The position numbers and the translations under genes are program-made. The notes under the pieces are model-generated. The model made no database searches, was not told where the DNA came from, and saw nothing but the letters and a program-made list of their open reading frames with translations. This document shows, piece after piece, positions 10,869 to 19,312 of a stretch of DNA of 64,000 nucleotides. Positions within the stretch are counted from its first letter, which is position 1. Every line of letters begins with the position of its first letter. The stretch comes from Jeotgalibacillus haloalkalitolerans (lineage in GTDB: Bacteria > Bacillota > Bacilli > Bacillales > Jeotgalibacillaceae). Location of the stretch: assembly GCF_034427455.1 (NCBI RefSeq), contig NZ_JAXQNN010000001.1, positions 1 through 64,000 on the forward strand, read 5' to 3'.

Positions 10869-11090
10869 TTACCCTTCCGATTTTACTTGATACTTGCCTA
10901 CTTCCGGGATATAGATCTCATCCCCGTCACGCAGCTTGCGTCCTCTGCGCTGATCCTGTTCGTCATTAATGAATACATCATGCTCTCCGAGGAACCATTT
11001 TGCCATCCCGCCGCTCTGAATCACATTTGCTAATTTCAGAAACTGACCAAGCGTTATATATTCAGTCTGAATCGTAATTTTTTCAGTCAT
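10869..11090 (-). CDS. yaaA: S4-domain RNA-binding protein YaaA
   Basis: 73-residue S4-like RNA-binding protein ([22 protein letters not shown], then [14 protein letters not shown]). In B. subtilis YaaA is linked to ribosome assembly. I place the start at [14 protein letters not shown] (11090) because it aligns residue for residue with B. subtilis MANPISIDTEMITL; an in-frame ATG two codons upstream (11096) and a further upstream start (11111) are less likely. Between dnaN and recF, as expected. Confidence 0.9.
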   Translation of the reverse strand: MTEKITIQTEYITLGQFLKLANVIQSGGMAKWFLGEHDVFINDEQDQRRGRKLRDGDEIYIPEVGKYQVKSEG

Positions 11091-11179
11091 CTTCATCACT
11101 TCTTTCCACATTGACTTATCCTTCTATTTTACCTCAAATACCCCCTGAAAACAAAAGATACCTCAGGCTTTTAAAAGCG

Positions 11180-11211
11180 CGAAAACCGGACTCCTGCCTG
11201 AGGAATCCGGC
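11180..11211 (-). terminator. terminator-like hairpin after dnaN
   Basis: On the minus strand a 10-bp stem CCGGATTCCT/AGGAGTCCGG with a 5-nt loop is followed by TTTTCGCGCTTTT. It sits between dnaN and yaaA and would separate or attenuate transcription of the yaaA-recF-remB group. Confidence 0.6.
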
Positions 11212-11226
11212 TGCTTTGATTATGGT

Positions 11227-12363
11227 TTAGTAAGTTCTCACAGGTGTAATCAGCTGCAGAATTGAATCATCACCAGTCGGGCGGAGCACAAACGGTCTCA
11301 TCGCACCCGTGAACTGGATATTTGTCTCAGCACCTTCAAGTACCTTCAGCGCATCCATCATGTATTTCGCACTGAACGAAATTGTCAGCTCTTCGCCAGT
11401 CGTGGCATCACTCTGCACTTCTTCCACAACTTTTCCGATCTCAGGCGTGTTCGACGAAATCTGAACGCCACCCTCTTCGCTGATGTGAAGCTTAACCACA
11501 TTGTTTCGTTCTTCTCTTGCTAAAAGGGATGCACGGTCAATCGCCTGTAAGAAATCCTTACCGCCGATTGTCATCTCTGTTTTGCTTTCTGAAGGAACAA
11601 GACGTGACGTATCAGGATAATTCCCTTCAAGCAGGCGTGAGAAGAATAATACATGCTTCGCACGGAATAACACCTGATTTTCAGTCATAACAATTTCAGT
11701 CTCATCTGCCGTGTCATCCAGAATCTTGTTCAGCTCATTTAAGCTCTTACCTGGAATCACTGCTTTATAAGGCTCCCCATTCCCGCCATTGATCGGTGCT
11801 TTACGCATTGCCAGGCGGTGGCTGTCTGTTGCAACACAGTTCAGCATGCCGTCTTCAACCGTCCAGTTTACACCTGTCAAGATAGGGCGTGTTTCTGAGG
11901 CGGACACTGCAAAAACAGTCTGTCTGATCATTGTTTTTAAAAGATTTGTCGGGATCTTCAGTACGCTGTCTTCCTCAATCTCAGGCAGTCTCGGGTATTC
12001 CGAAACATCCTGACCGTTCAGATTAAACTCTGATTTACCGGAACGGATGACAGTCTGAAGATGTGAATGCACTTCAATTTCAACTGTATCAAGCGGCAGT
12101 TTTTTAACAATGCTTTCAAAAAACTTGGCCTGGAGTACGATACCGCCAGTCTGTTCAACGTTCACGATCTCCTTGCCATCTTCTTCTTTTGGAATAAAGG
12201 ATTCAATTGAAATATCTGAGTCACTGCCAGTCAGTGTAATCCCTTCATCGTGCGCAGTAATTTTAATCCCGCTTAAAATCGGAATTGCCGTTCTTGATGA
12301 TACTGCCTTGATGACGTCATTTACCCCATCAACCAGTCGATCTCGCTGGATCTGAAATTTCAT
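11227..12363 (-). CDS. dnaN: DNA polymerase III sliding clamp (beta subunit)
   Basis: 378-residue beta clamp with three repeated clamp folds (about 1-125, 126-250, 251-378). It starts MKFQIQRDRLVDGVNDVIKAVSSR and ends with the conserved RPTGDDSILQLITPVRTY, whose last residues line the partner-binding groove. Homodimeric ring that holds PolC/DnaE on DNA and recruits repair and regulatory proteins. The 188-bp gap to dnaA upstream contains the DNA-unwinding side of oriC. Confidence 0.98.
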   Translation of the reverse strand: MKFQIQRDRLVDGVNDVIKAVSSRTAIPILSGIKITAHDEGITLTGSDSDISIESFIPKEEDGKEIVNVEQTGGIVLQAKFFESIVKKLPLDTVEIEVHSHLQTVIRSGKSEFNLNGQDVSEYPRLPEIEEDSVLKIPTNLLKTMIRQTVFAVSASETRPILTGVNWTVEDGMLNCVATDSHRLAMRKAPINGGNGEPYKAVIPGKSLNELNKILDDTADETEIVMTENQVLFRAKHVLFFSRLLEGNYPDTSRLVPSESKTEMTIGGKDFLQAIDRASLLAREERNNVVKLHISEEGGVQISSNTPEIGKVVEEVQSDATTGEELTISFSAKYMMDALKVLEGAETNIQFTGAMRPFVLRPTGDDSILQLITPVRTY

Positions 12364-12397
12364 GTGATATAGCCTCCAACTCTTCGCATCCTGCTGC

Positions 12398-12550
12398 GAG
12401 TTATATAATAATTATTTTTTAAATAAATAGTAATAGTACTAGTAGGTGCTGTGGATATGTGGATAAACCTGTTAATGAATGACTGTGCAGGTTTTCCACA
12501 TGTGAATAAAATGTGTTCAGACGTGTACCCGCCATCCACACTTGTCCACA
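12398..12550. other. oriC: oriC, DNA-unwinding side (dnaA-dnaN gap)
   Basis: A nearly pure AT stretch (12400-12430) leads into trinucleotides TAG-TAA-TAG-TAC-TAG-TAG at 12428-12445, then GTGC, then DnaA boxes TGTGGATAT (12450-12458) and a perfect TGTGGATAA (12458-12466). Further boxes: TTTTCCACA (12492-12500) and TGTGAATAA (12501-12509) back to back, then CCATCCACA (12532-12540) and TTGTCCACA (12542-12550). Read from the boxes toward dnaN, the trinucleotides match the DnaA-trio element described for B. subtilis, which loads DnaA on single-stranded DNA at the unwinding element. Unwinding should therefore start on the dnaN side. Confidence 0.9.
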
Positions 12551-12551
12551 C

Positions 12552-13898
12552 TTATTTCTGCAATGCAGATTTGATTTCTTTAATTTCATGCTTAAGTGAA
12601 TCGTCTTCAACAAGCAATTTAGAGATCTTTTCATGCGCATGAATAACAGTTGTATGATCCCGGCCGCCAAATTCCTCGCCAATCTTCGGCAGAGAGAAAT
12701 CAGTCAGCTCTCTTGAAAGATACATGGCAATCTGACGCGGAAAAGCAACTGTCTTCGTTCTTTTCTTCGCTTTAAAGTCTTCAAGCTTTACGCTGAAATG
12801 CTCTCCGACCGTTTTTTGAATATCCATAATTGTGATAACCTTCGGCTTCGAGCTTGGCATGATATCCTTCAGTGCCTCAGCTGTCAGATCCGCATTAATG
12901 TCCTTGCTCACTAGAGATGAATAGGCAACGACACGGATCAGTGCGCCTTCAAGCTCACGAATATTAGAATCTATCTGATTCGCAATATAAAGCATCGCTT
13001 CATTCGGGATATCGAGCCCTTCAGCTTTAGCTTTTTTGCGTAAAATGGCAATTCTCGTTTCCAGGTCAGGCGGCGTGATATCAGTAATCAGCCCCCACTC
13101 AAAACGGGAGCGCAGCCTGTCTTCAAGCGTCGGGATTTCCTTTGGCGGCCGGTCACTGGAGATGACAATCTGTTTGCTCTCCTCGTGAAGTGTATTAAAA
13201 GTATGGAAAAATTCCTCTTGCGTCTGTTCTTTCCCGGCCAGGAATTGAATATCATCTATTAAGAGTACATCTACGTTACGGTACTTATTGCGGAAATCAA
13301 CCGCTTTATTATCACGGATTGAATTGATGAACTCATTCGTGAATTTCTCAGAAGATAAATAAACAACCTTTGCATTCGGATTATGCTCAAGTACATAATG
13401 GCCGATCGCATGCATTAAGTGCGTTTTACCGAGTCCGACACCCCCGTAGATAAACAGCGGATTATAAGCTTTTGCCGGTGCTTCAGCCACTGCAAGTGAG
13501 GCAGCATGCGCAAAGCGGTTACCCGAGCCGATAACAAACGTGTCAAACGTATACTTCGGGTTCAGCATACTCTTTGACCATTCCTGCTGATCATCATCAA
13601 CAACCGGCTTTTTAGGCGGTGCAGCAAAATCAAGATCATCATCATTCTGATTTTGGGGAATAATGAACTTAATTCTGAGCTCTTCTCCAGTCACTTCTTT
13701 TAATACACCGGAGATCAGCTGCGTATAATTACCCTCGAGCCAGTCCCGTGCGAATTCATTTGGTGCGGTTACAGTTAATACATCGCGCTGGAGCGAAAAA
13801 GCCTTCGTTGATTTCAGCCACGTCTCAAAGCTTGGCTTACTCACTTTTTTCTCCATATCATCCAATGCGCGATTCCACAAATCCGTGATGTTTTCCAA
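12552..13898 (-). CDS. dnaA: chromosomal replication initiator DnaA
   Basis: 448-residue initiator. Domain I is at residues 1-80, a short acidic linker at 81-110, AAA+ domain III with Walker [10 protein letters not shown] (152-160) and Walker [10 protein letters not shown], and domain IV DNA-binding helix-turn-helix with [12 protein letters not shown] near the end. The start codon is TTG at 13898 after a strong AGGAGGGGG site; B. subtilis uses ATG at the same place. DnaA boxes flank the gene on both sides, so it likely represses its own transcription. Start of the leftward replication arm. Confidence 0.98.
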   Translation of the reverse strand: MENITDLWNRALDDMEKKVSKPSFETWLKSTKAFSLQRDVLTVTAPNEFARDWLEGNYTQLISGVLKEVTGEELRIKFIIPQNQNDDDLDFAAPPKKPVVDDDQQEWSKSMLNPKYTFDTFVIGSGNRFAHAASLAVAEAPAKAYNPLFIYGGVGLGKTHLMHAIGHYVLEHNPNAKVVYLSSEKFTNEFINSIRDNKAVDFRNKYRNVDVLLIDDIQFLAGKEQTQEEFFHTFNTLHEESKQIVISSDRPPKEIPTLEDRLRSRFEWGLITDITPPDLETRIAILRKKAKAEGLDIPNEAMLYIANQIDSNIRELEGALIRVVAYSSLVSKDINADLTAEALKDIMPSSKPKVITIMDIQKTVGEHFSVKLEDFKAKKRTKTVAFPRQIAMYLSRELTDFSLPKIGEEFGGRDHTTVIHAHEKISKLLVEDDSLKHEIKEIKSALQK

Positions 13899-14027
13899 CT
13901 AAATGCCCCCTCCTTTTATTGAATATTTTTCGAGAAAAACATTCCCGAAAGTGAAAATTCATATATATACATCATCATGAATAACGAAAAAAGCCGAATT
14001 CGTGATGTATCGACAATATTCAGCAGC

Positions 14028-14260
14028 TGTGGACAACTTTTTACATGCATGTGAAAATGTTTATCCACAGGCTATCCACATTTGTGGATAATATTAATCT
14101 GTTAAAAAGTTATTCAGAGTGAAAACACAACTATAATATCAAATAAAACCAATCAGTGCAATGGCTGATGATATTTATCCACATCCCCTTCAACACGTGG
14201 ATTATGACTATCCACAAGGCGTGAACGTGTGAAAAAGGTGTCGATAAGCGCTGTGGATAA
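14028..14260. other. oriC: oriC, upstream DnaA-box cluster
   Basis: Perfect DnaA boxes are at 14061-14069 (TTATCCACA), 14083-14091 (TGTGGATAA), 14175-14183 (TTATCCACA) and 14252-14260 (TGTGGATAA). One-mismatch boxes are at 14028-14036, 14072-14080, 14208-14216 and 14239-14247. This is the incA/incB-type half of a bipartite Bacillus oriC, with dnaA between the two halves. TGTCGATA at 14239 also resembles a Spo0A box. No gene lies between 13899 and 14762. Confidence 0.92.
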
Positions 14261-14474
14261 TTTTTTTGGCAGGGAAAGTGGTGTGCAGAGTTATTAACAG
14301 ATTGAGAGAATTTGAGTTTTGAGGAATGGGTATTCAGAAATTGATGAAGAACTCTATTTCAGAATGACGCCGAAAAAGAAATTTACTTCCTGGATCGGGG
14401 GCTGGAAATTTTAGAGGATTTGACTGCTTTCTACTATAATAATGAGAAGTGACAGATGGAGTGGGTAAGAATTG

Positions 14475-14550
14475 AGGTCAGATCCGGGAAATTTAAGGTC
14501 ACATTCACAACACCTCAGGTCACTTTTTCTCCTATTAAAATCACATTCAC
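14475..14550. repeat. 21-bp-period array (four units) between oriC and rpmH
   Basis: AGGTCA-type cores start at 14475, 14496, 14517 and 14538 (the last reads AAATCA), each exactly 21 bp apart. The second and fourth continue as TCACATTCAC. No protein-coding potential is evident. It lies between the upstream DnaA boxes and the rpmH promoter. The rest of 14261-14670 shows no further structure I can name. Confidence 0.55.
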
Positions 14551-14670
14551 CTGAGCGTTGTTCTCCGGCTCCTTCACCGCTTCCACTTACAGGATTTGAT
14601 TATTTTTTCATTTTTCTATTGAACGTAAACGCTCCGGGTGTTATGATATAGTGGTTGCACGAATCAGACA

Positions 14671-14700
14671 TTGACAATGACGATTGAACGTCGCTATAAT
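14671..14700 (+). promoter_or_regulatory. rpmH promoter
   Basis: Perfect TTGACA (14671-14676) and TATAAT (14695-14700) with an 18-bp spacer, 62 bp upstream of rpmH. Strong sigma-A promoter driving the rightward rpmH-rnpA group. Confidence 0.85.
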
Positions 14701-14762
14701 GACTTAGAATGTTTAGAGTTCTGATCATAGATATAAATGATCTTTTTAGGAGGTGTCTTACT

Positions 14763-14897
14763 ATGAAACGTACATTCCAACCAAATACTCGTAAAAGAAG
14801 TAAAGTACACGGATTCCGCGCACGCATGAGCACGAAGAACGGACGCAAGGTTCTTGCTCGCCGCCGTCAACGTGGACGTAAAGTATTGTCTGCTTAA
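14763..14897 (+). CDS. rpmH: 50S ribosomal protein L34
   Basis: 44-residue basic protein ([20 protein letters not shown]... ending GRKVLSA), nearly identical in pattern to Bacillus L34. The start is the ATG at 14763, preceded by AGGAGGTG with correct spacing; an upstream in-frame ATG at 14709 lacks a site and would overlap the promoter region. First gene of the rightward arm, as in almost all bacteria. Confidence 0.98.
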   Translation: MKRTFQPNTRKRSKVHGFRARMSTKNGRKVLARRRQRGRKVLSA

Positions 14898-14928
14898 GAC
14901 CACTGATTCCACTCAGTGGTCTTTTTTC
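14897..14928 (+). terminator. terminator/attenuator between rpmH and rnpA
   Basis: The stem AGACCACTGA/TCAGTGGTCT with a short loop is followed by TTTTTT, immediately after the rpmH stop. It probably lowers expression of rnpA relative to the abundant L34. Confidence 0.9.
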
Positions 14929-14969
14929 GCTTAAATACCGGAAAAATATCGAAAATTGTGGGTGGCGTA

Positions 14970-15326
14970 ATGAGAAAAGAGCAGAGAATCAAGAAAAATC
15001 CTGAATTTCAGGCCGTTTTCAAAAAAGGAACATCCATGGCCAATCGGCAGTTCGTTTTGTATCGCTTGAAAAAGCAGGATCAGGTAATGTTTCGTCTTGG
15101 CATGTCTGTCAGCAAAAAAGTTGGCAACGCAGTAACCCGTGTTCAGGTGAAAAGATATATCAGGCAGGTATTTCTGGAACTGTCAAATGAGCTGGACCCC
15201 TCTTATGACTACGTCGTCATCGCGAGGAAGCCGGCAGCTGATTTGAATTTCCATGAAACAAAGAAATCACTGACACACGTGATGAAAAAATCGCGCGTGC
15301 TAAAAAGTGAACATTCTAAGAAATAG
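14970..15326 (+). CDS. rnpA: ribonuclease P protein component
   Basis: 118-residue basic protein that binds RNase P RNA and helps it cut tRNA precursors. The conserved RNR-type motif appears as RLGMSVSKKVGNAVTRVQVKRYIRQVF (residues about 36-64). The start is placed at ATG 14970 (MRKEQRIKKNPEF) because upstream in-frame residues are not conserved; GGTGG precedes it. Follows rpmH after a terminator. Confidence 0.96.
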   Translation: MRKEQRIKKNPEFQAVFKKGTSMANRQFVLYRLKKQDQVMFRLGMSVSKKVGNAVTRVQVKRYIRQVFLELSNELDPSYDYVVIARKPAADLNFHETKKSLTHVMKKSRVLKSEHSKK

Positions 15327-15411
15327 AGGCTCAATTTGACCAAACGTGTTACAATTACGGGTGGTTATATGAATAGAAACAATTTTTTGAAAGACAGGGA
15401 GGAACATATTC

Positions 15412-16176
15412 GTGAAGAAGAAACTCTTTCCCTTTATGATGTTTGCGGTCGTAGCTGTTTTCCTTGCAGGTTGTACGGAAATCGATCAGCCGATCACATC
15501 AGACAGTGAAGGGATTTGGAATAGCTACTTTGTATATCCGCTATCTTGGCTGATTACACAGATTGCTGAATTTTTTAATGAAAACTATGGTCTTGGGATT
15601 GTAATTGTTACACTTATCATCCGTTTTGTACTGCTGCCATTAATGATTAAGCAGACAAAAAATACAAAGCGTATGCAGGAAATCCAGCCTGAAATGATGA
15701 AGTTACGTGAAAAGTATTCTTCTAAGGATGCGCAGACACAGCAAAAACTTCAGCAGGAAACAATGGCGATGTTCCAAAAGCACGGTGTTAACCCGCTTGC
15801 CGGCTGTTTCCCATTATTAATTCAAATGCCGATTCTGATTGCATTCTATCATGCAATTGTCAGAACGACAGAAATCTCAAATCACAATTTCCTATGGTTC
15901 GACCTTGGTGAAACAGATCCATACTTTATTCTGCCGATTGTAACTGGTTTAACAACATTCCTTCAGCAGAAAATTATGATGGCAGGTAACCCTGCAGGTA
16001 TGAACCCGCAAATGCAGATCATGCTATATCTGATGCCTGTTATGATCGCAGTATTTGCTTTCATCTTCCCAACTGCCCTATCACTATACTGGGTAGTCGG
16101 TAACGTCTTTATGATTGTGCAGACTTTACTCATTAATGGTACATTTAAGAAAAATGAGGCTGAAAGCTCAACTTGA
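15412..16176 (+). CDS. yidC: membrane protein insertase YidC/SpoIIIJ
   Basis: 254-residue lipoprotein-type YidC. The N-terminal signal peptide ends in VFLAGC (lipobox cysteine near residue 22), followed by five transmembrane helices with the conserved [18 protein letters not shown] loop and [18 protein letters not shown]. Inserts membrane proteins with or without SecYEG; the B. subtilis orthologue SpoIIIJ is needed for forespore sigma-G activity. Start is GTG at 15412 after GGGAGG. Followed after 15 bp by jag, the usual pair. Confidence 0.96.
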   Translation: MKKKLFPFMMFAVVAVFLAGCTEIDQPITSDSEGIWNSYFVYPLSWLITQIAEFFNENYGLGIVIVTLIIRFVLLPLMIKQTKNTKRMQEIQPEMMKLREKYSSKDAQTQQKLQQETMAMFQKHGVNPLAGCFPLLIQMPILIAFYHAIVRTTEISNHNFLWFDLGETDPYFILPIVTGLTTFLQQKIMMAGNPAGMNPQMQIMLYLMPVMIAVFAFIFPTALSLYWVVGNVFMIVQTLLINGTFKKNEAESST

Positions 16177-16191
16177 TAGGAGGGGCTGTAT

Positions 16192-16812
16192 GTGAATGAG
16201 GAGATCACGCTGACAGGTGCGACTGTTGAAGAGGCTGTATCCGAAGCGCTTGTAAAACTCGGTATTTCCAAAGAACAGGCTGACATATCAGTACTGGATG
16301 AAGGAAAAAAAGGTTTTCTTGGGCTCGGGTCACGCCCGGCTAAGGTGCAGGTAATCCGTAAAAAGGATGCGATTGAAGAAGTCGAACGCTATCTGAAGGA
16401 TATTGCCGGCCAAATGGGCGTTGAACTGACAACCTCGGCCCAGCGCGAAGGGAAAGTTGTAACAATATTGCTTGAAAGTGAAAAAGTTGCTTTGCTGATC
16501 GGCAAACGCGGTCAAACGCTAAACGCACTTCAGACCCTTGCCCAGCTTATTGCAAATCGCTACACCGAACAATTTGTAACAATCGTGTTAGACGCAGAAG
16601 ATTACCGTGAAAGAAGACGCGTCACGCTCAGTCAGCTGGCTGAACGCAAAGCGGAACAGGCGCTTCGTACAAGACGCCCTGTGAAGCTTGAACCGATGCC
16701 ATCTTTTGAACGGAAAATCATTCACAGCGCACTGTCTTCCAGACGTGATATCGAAACTCATTCCGAAGGCCGTGAGCCCCACCGCTATCTGGTAATTACT
16801 GCTAAATATTAA
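16192..16812 (+). CDS. jag: RNA-binding protein Jag/KhpB
   Basis: 206-residue protein with the Jag_N domain (residues 1-50, ending KKGFLGLGSRPAKV), a KH domain (about 75-140, with LIGKRGQTLNALQTL) and an R3H domain (about 145-206, with RRVTLSQLAERKAEQA). Binds RNA with KhpA and affects cell elongation and division in Gram-positives. Start is GTG at 16192 after AGGAGG. Co-transcribed with yidC. Confidence 0.95.
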   Translation: MNEEITLTGATVEEAVSEALVKLGISKEQADISVLDEGKKGFLGLGSRPAKVQVIRKKDAIEEVERYLKDIAGQMGVELTTSAQREGKVVTILLESEKVALLIGKRGQTLNALQTLAQLIANRYTEQFVTIVLDAEDYRERRRVTLSQLAERKAEQALRTRRPVKLEPMPSFERKIIHSALSSRRDIETHSEGREPHRYLVITAKY

Positions 16813-16813
16813 T

Positions 16814-16847
16814 AAAAATCAGCTGTCTGATGGCAGCTGATTTTTTT
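16814..16847 (+). terminator. jag terminator
   Basis: The stem ATCAGCTG/CAGCTGAT with an 8-nt loop is followed by TTTTTTT directly after the jag stop. Confidence 0.85.
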
Positions 16848-16879
16848 ATGGGAATCGTTCATGAAATGCTTTCTTACAT

Positions 16880-17005
16880 CGTTTCGCTGCGCTTCAGGCG
16901 GACGCTTTCCGGACGGAGGTTGCTGAGCCTCCTCGCCTTCGGCTGTGGGGTCTCAGCTTCCCTCTATTCGTCCCGGAGTCGCCGCCTTACGCTTCGCTAC
17001 ACTGA
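16880..17005 (+). repeat. GC-rich element, left member of an inverted pair
   Basis: About 126 bp beginning near CGTTTCGCTGCGCTTCAGG and ending near CCGCCTTACGCTTCGCTAC, with the family phrases GGACGCTTTCCGGACGG, TGCTGAGCCTCCTC and GGGGTCTCAGCTTCCC. The partner at 17178-17303 is in the opposite orientation, so the jag-mnmE gap (695 bp) is mostly an inverted pair with about 170 bp of AT-rich DNA between. Short ORFs inside it are not real genes. Confidence 0.75.
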
Positions 17006-17177
17006 GAATGCAGTCCAAAAGTTTGTTTTTACAATTTATTTTGCAAAAAAGAGTAACAAATTTATTATTAATAGCAGTTAGATTATTCGTTTCAATATAT
17101 TAATTTTTTGGTAAATATTTTAAAATAATATAAAAATACTTACTGAATGAATTGAACTATTAACTTGTCTGCACAGA

Positions 17178-17303
17178 TGATGATTGGAGTGGAAGGGGGC
17201 GACTCCTGTGGCAGGAAGGGACAGGTGAGACCTGGCATGGCGAAGCCTGCGGGCTCACCGCCCGGCCACGGAAAGCGTCCCCCTGGAGCGGAAATCATCA
17301 GCC
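17178..17303 (-). repeat. GC-rich element, right member of an inverted pair
   Basis: Reverse-oriented copy of the same family: GGCGACTCCTGTGGCAGG, GGTGAGACC, GGGCTCACCGC, GGAAAGCGTCCCCCTGG. It is closer to the single copy at 3411-3540 (shared GGCGGTGAGCCCGCAGGCTTC wording on the other strand) than to its partner at 16880. Confidence 0.75.
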
Positions 17304-17331
17304 AACGTATAGAAGGAACATAATATATACG

Positions 17332-17378
17332 TTACCCACATGTGAATAACCCATTTCCTTACCATACATTGTGGATAA
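17332..17378. promoter_or_regulatory. DnaA-box cluster upstream of mnmE
   Basis: TTACCCACA (17332-17340) and TGTGAATAA (17341-17349) stand back to back, and a perfect TGTGGATAA lies at 17370-17378. The back-to-back pair closely matches the pair at 12492-12509 in oriC. As I recall, genome-wide DnaA binding in B. subtilis found a stable site at thdF, the old name of mnmE, so this cluster appears conserved. Confidence 0.7.
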
Positions 17379-17507
17379 TGCCAACTGATTTTCTTTTTTT
17401 CAATGCAAAAGTATGGTATTCTAATGATTTAGAGAGTATATATCGGAGGCCTTCTGTGTGGAAGGCCCTTCTTACTGTATAGAGAAAGAATAACGAGGTG
17501 ACATGTT

Positions 17508-18890
17508 ATGGAGTTTGACACGATTGCAGCAATTTCAACACCTATGGGTGAAGGCGCGATCGCGATTGTACGGTTAAGCGGTGATGAGGCTTTCACGATT
17601 GCTGACCGTGTATATAGAAGTGGCGGGAAGCAGCTGCAGTCTGTCCCATCCCACACCATTCATTACGGTCATATCGTCGACCCGAGAACAGACGAAACCA
17701 TTGAGGAAGTCATGGTTTCTGTTATGAAGGGGCCAAAGACGTTTACCCGTGAAGATGTGGTGGAGATCAACTGTCACGGCGGTGTTGTCAGTGTAAACCG
17801 CGTGCTGCAGCTGCTCCTGCGTGAAGGTGCAAGACTTGCTGAGCCGGGTGAGTTCACGAAGCGTGCATTTTTAAATGGACGGATTGACCTGTCACAGGCA
17901 GAAGCAGTGATGGATCTGATCCGTGCCAAAACGGATCGTGCGATGAATGTCGCAATGAATCAGATGCAGGGAAGATTATCCCGTCTGGTGCAGTCATTGC
18001 GTCAGGAAATTTTAGAAATTTTAGCGCAGGTGGAAGTAAATATTGATTATCCTGAGTATGATGATGTTGAAGAGATGACATTAAATATGATGATGGAAAA
18101 ATCAAAGTATGTACGCGATGAGGTGGAAAAGCTGCTGAAAACATCGGAACAGGGGAAAATTCTGCGTGAAGGCCTCTCAACCGTGATTATCGGCAGACCG
18201 AATGTCGGAAAATCTTCCTTATTAAATAGCTTAGTGCAGGAAAATAAAGCGATTGTCACGGACATTCCGGGTACAACGCGTGATGTGATCGAAGAGTATG
18301 TCAATGTAAGAGGCGTTCCGCTCAAGCTTGTCGATACAGCAGGAATCCGCGAAACGGAAGATATCGTCGAACGGATTGGTGTGGAGCGGTCACGCCAGGT
18401 GTTAAAGGAAGCGGATCTGATCCTGCTTGTATTAAATCACGGTGAAGAGCTATCTGATGAAGACCGCAGACTATTTGAAGCGGTCAGCGGCATGGATGTC
18501 ATTGTGATTGTCAATAAAACGGATCTGGATCGGGCCATTGATCTGGATGAAGTGAAGCAGCTTTCAGGTGATCATAAGCTTGTGACGACCTCCCTCTTAA
18601 AAGAACAGGGTGTAGATGAGCTTGAAGAAGCCATTGCTTCATTATTCTTTGACGGTTCAGTTGATCTGGGCGACGGCACATATGTTTCAAACAGCCGTCA
18701 CATTGCACTGCTTCACCAGGCGCTTCAGGCGATTGAAGAAGCGCTTCAGGGTGCTGAAATGGGTACACCGGTTGATATGGTGCAGATTGACCTGCGCCGT
18801 ACGTGGGAGATCCTTGGCGAAATGATCGGGGATACCGTTCAGGAAAGCCTAATTGACCAGCTATTCTCGCAGTTCTGCCTTGGGAAATAA
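17508..18890 (+). CDS. mnmE: tRNA modification GTPase MnmE
   Basis: 460-residue protein. An N-terminal formyl-THF-binding domain (1-120) and a helical domain surround an inserted GTPase domain (about 220-375; [35 protein letters not shown]). It ends FCLGK, keeping the C-x-G-K catalytic cysteine. With MnmG it makes the 5-carboxymethylaminomethyl group on wobble uridine of certain tRNAs. Unlike in B. subtilis, repeat elements separate it from jag upstream and from mnmG downstream. Confidence 0.97.
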   Translation: MEFDTIAAISTPMGEGAIAIVRLSGDEAFTIADRVYRSGGKQLQSVPSHTIHYGHIVDPRTDETIEEVMVSVMKGPKTFTREDVVEINCHGGVVSVNRVLQLLLREGARLAEPGEFTKRAFLNGRIDLSQAEAVMDLIRAKTDRAMNVAMNQMQGRLSRLVQSLRQEILEILAQVEVNIDYPEYDDVEEMTLNMMMEKSKYVRDEVEKLLKTSEQGKILREGLSTVIIGRPNVGKSSLLNSLVQENKAIVTDIPGTTRDVIEEYVNVRGVPLKLVDTAGIRETEDIVERIGVERSRQVLKEADLILLVLNHGEELSDEDRRLFEAVSGMDVIVIVNKTDLDRAIDLDEVKQLSGDHKLVTTSLLKEQGVDELEEAIASLFFDGSVDLGDGTYVSNSRHIALLHQALQAIEEALQGAEMGTPVDMVQIDLRRTWEILGEMIGDTVQESLIDQLFSQFCLGK

Positions 18891-18907
18891 AATAATCTTT
18901 TATAACT

Positions 18908-19032
18908 GCTACCCTGCGTTTCAGGCGGACGCTTTCCGGACGGTGGTTGCTGAGCCTCCTCAGGCAAGCCTTGCGGGGTCTCAGCTTCCCACTAATCGTC
19001 CCGGAGTCGCCGCCTTTCACTCCGGGTAGCGC
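18908..19032 (+). repeat. GC-rich element, left member of the second inverted pair
   Basis: Family copy of about 125 bp containing TTTCAGGCGGACGCTTTCCG, GTTGCTGAGCCTCCTC, GGGGTCTCAGCTTCCC and GTCCCGGAGTCGCCGCC. Its ends GCTACCC and GGGTAGC are complementary. It starts 18 bp after the mnmE stop. About 120 bp of AT-rich DNA separate it from the inverted partner. Confidence 0.75.
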
Positions 19033-19150
19033 GAATTTCTCTTCCAACAGTCAAATGATATAAAACTGACCCAACTTTCTAAGGGTGGTTTATTTTAAAA
19101 TAATTTATCTGAATCAGTATTAAATAAATGATTTATTTCATTGCACCTAG

Positions 19151-19276
19151 CTGATTGGAGCGTAAGGCGGGGACTCCGGCGCGAAAAGCGTGACAGCTGA
19201 GACCCCGCAGAGCTTCAGCTTGAGGAGACTCAGCGCACGCCGCGCGGAAAGCCTCCGCCTGAAGCGGAAATCAGCG
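19151..19276 (-). repeat. GC-rich element, right member of the second inverted pair
   Basis: Reverse-oriented copy with GGAGCGTAAGGCGGGGACTC, AGCTGAGACCCCGC, GGAAAGCCTCCGCCTG and AAGCGGAAATCAGC. It ends only 36 bp before mnmG. An open frame through it could be mistaken for an N-terminal extension of MnmG. Confidence 0.75.
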
Positions 19277-19312
19277 GCACTGGTTCAGTTAAAAAGGAGG
19301 ACATTCATCATC

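Noticed and set aside
12492-12509. A parS-like palindrome at TTTTCCACATGTGAATAA
   Set aside because: The centre is CACATGTG rather than CACGTG; it is better explained as two back-to-back DnaA boxes.
16830-17081. Open frame inside the GC-rich element (also 45307-45492) as a gene
   Set aside because: It follows the repeat sequence, recurs at each copy, and has no homology or ribosome site.
19190-19312. N-terminal extension of MnmG by 41 residues
   Set aside because: The extension is encoded by the GC-rich repeat element; the ribosome site and conservation begin at ATG 19313.
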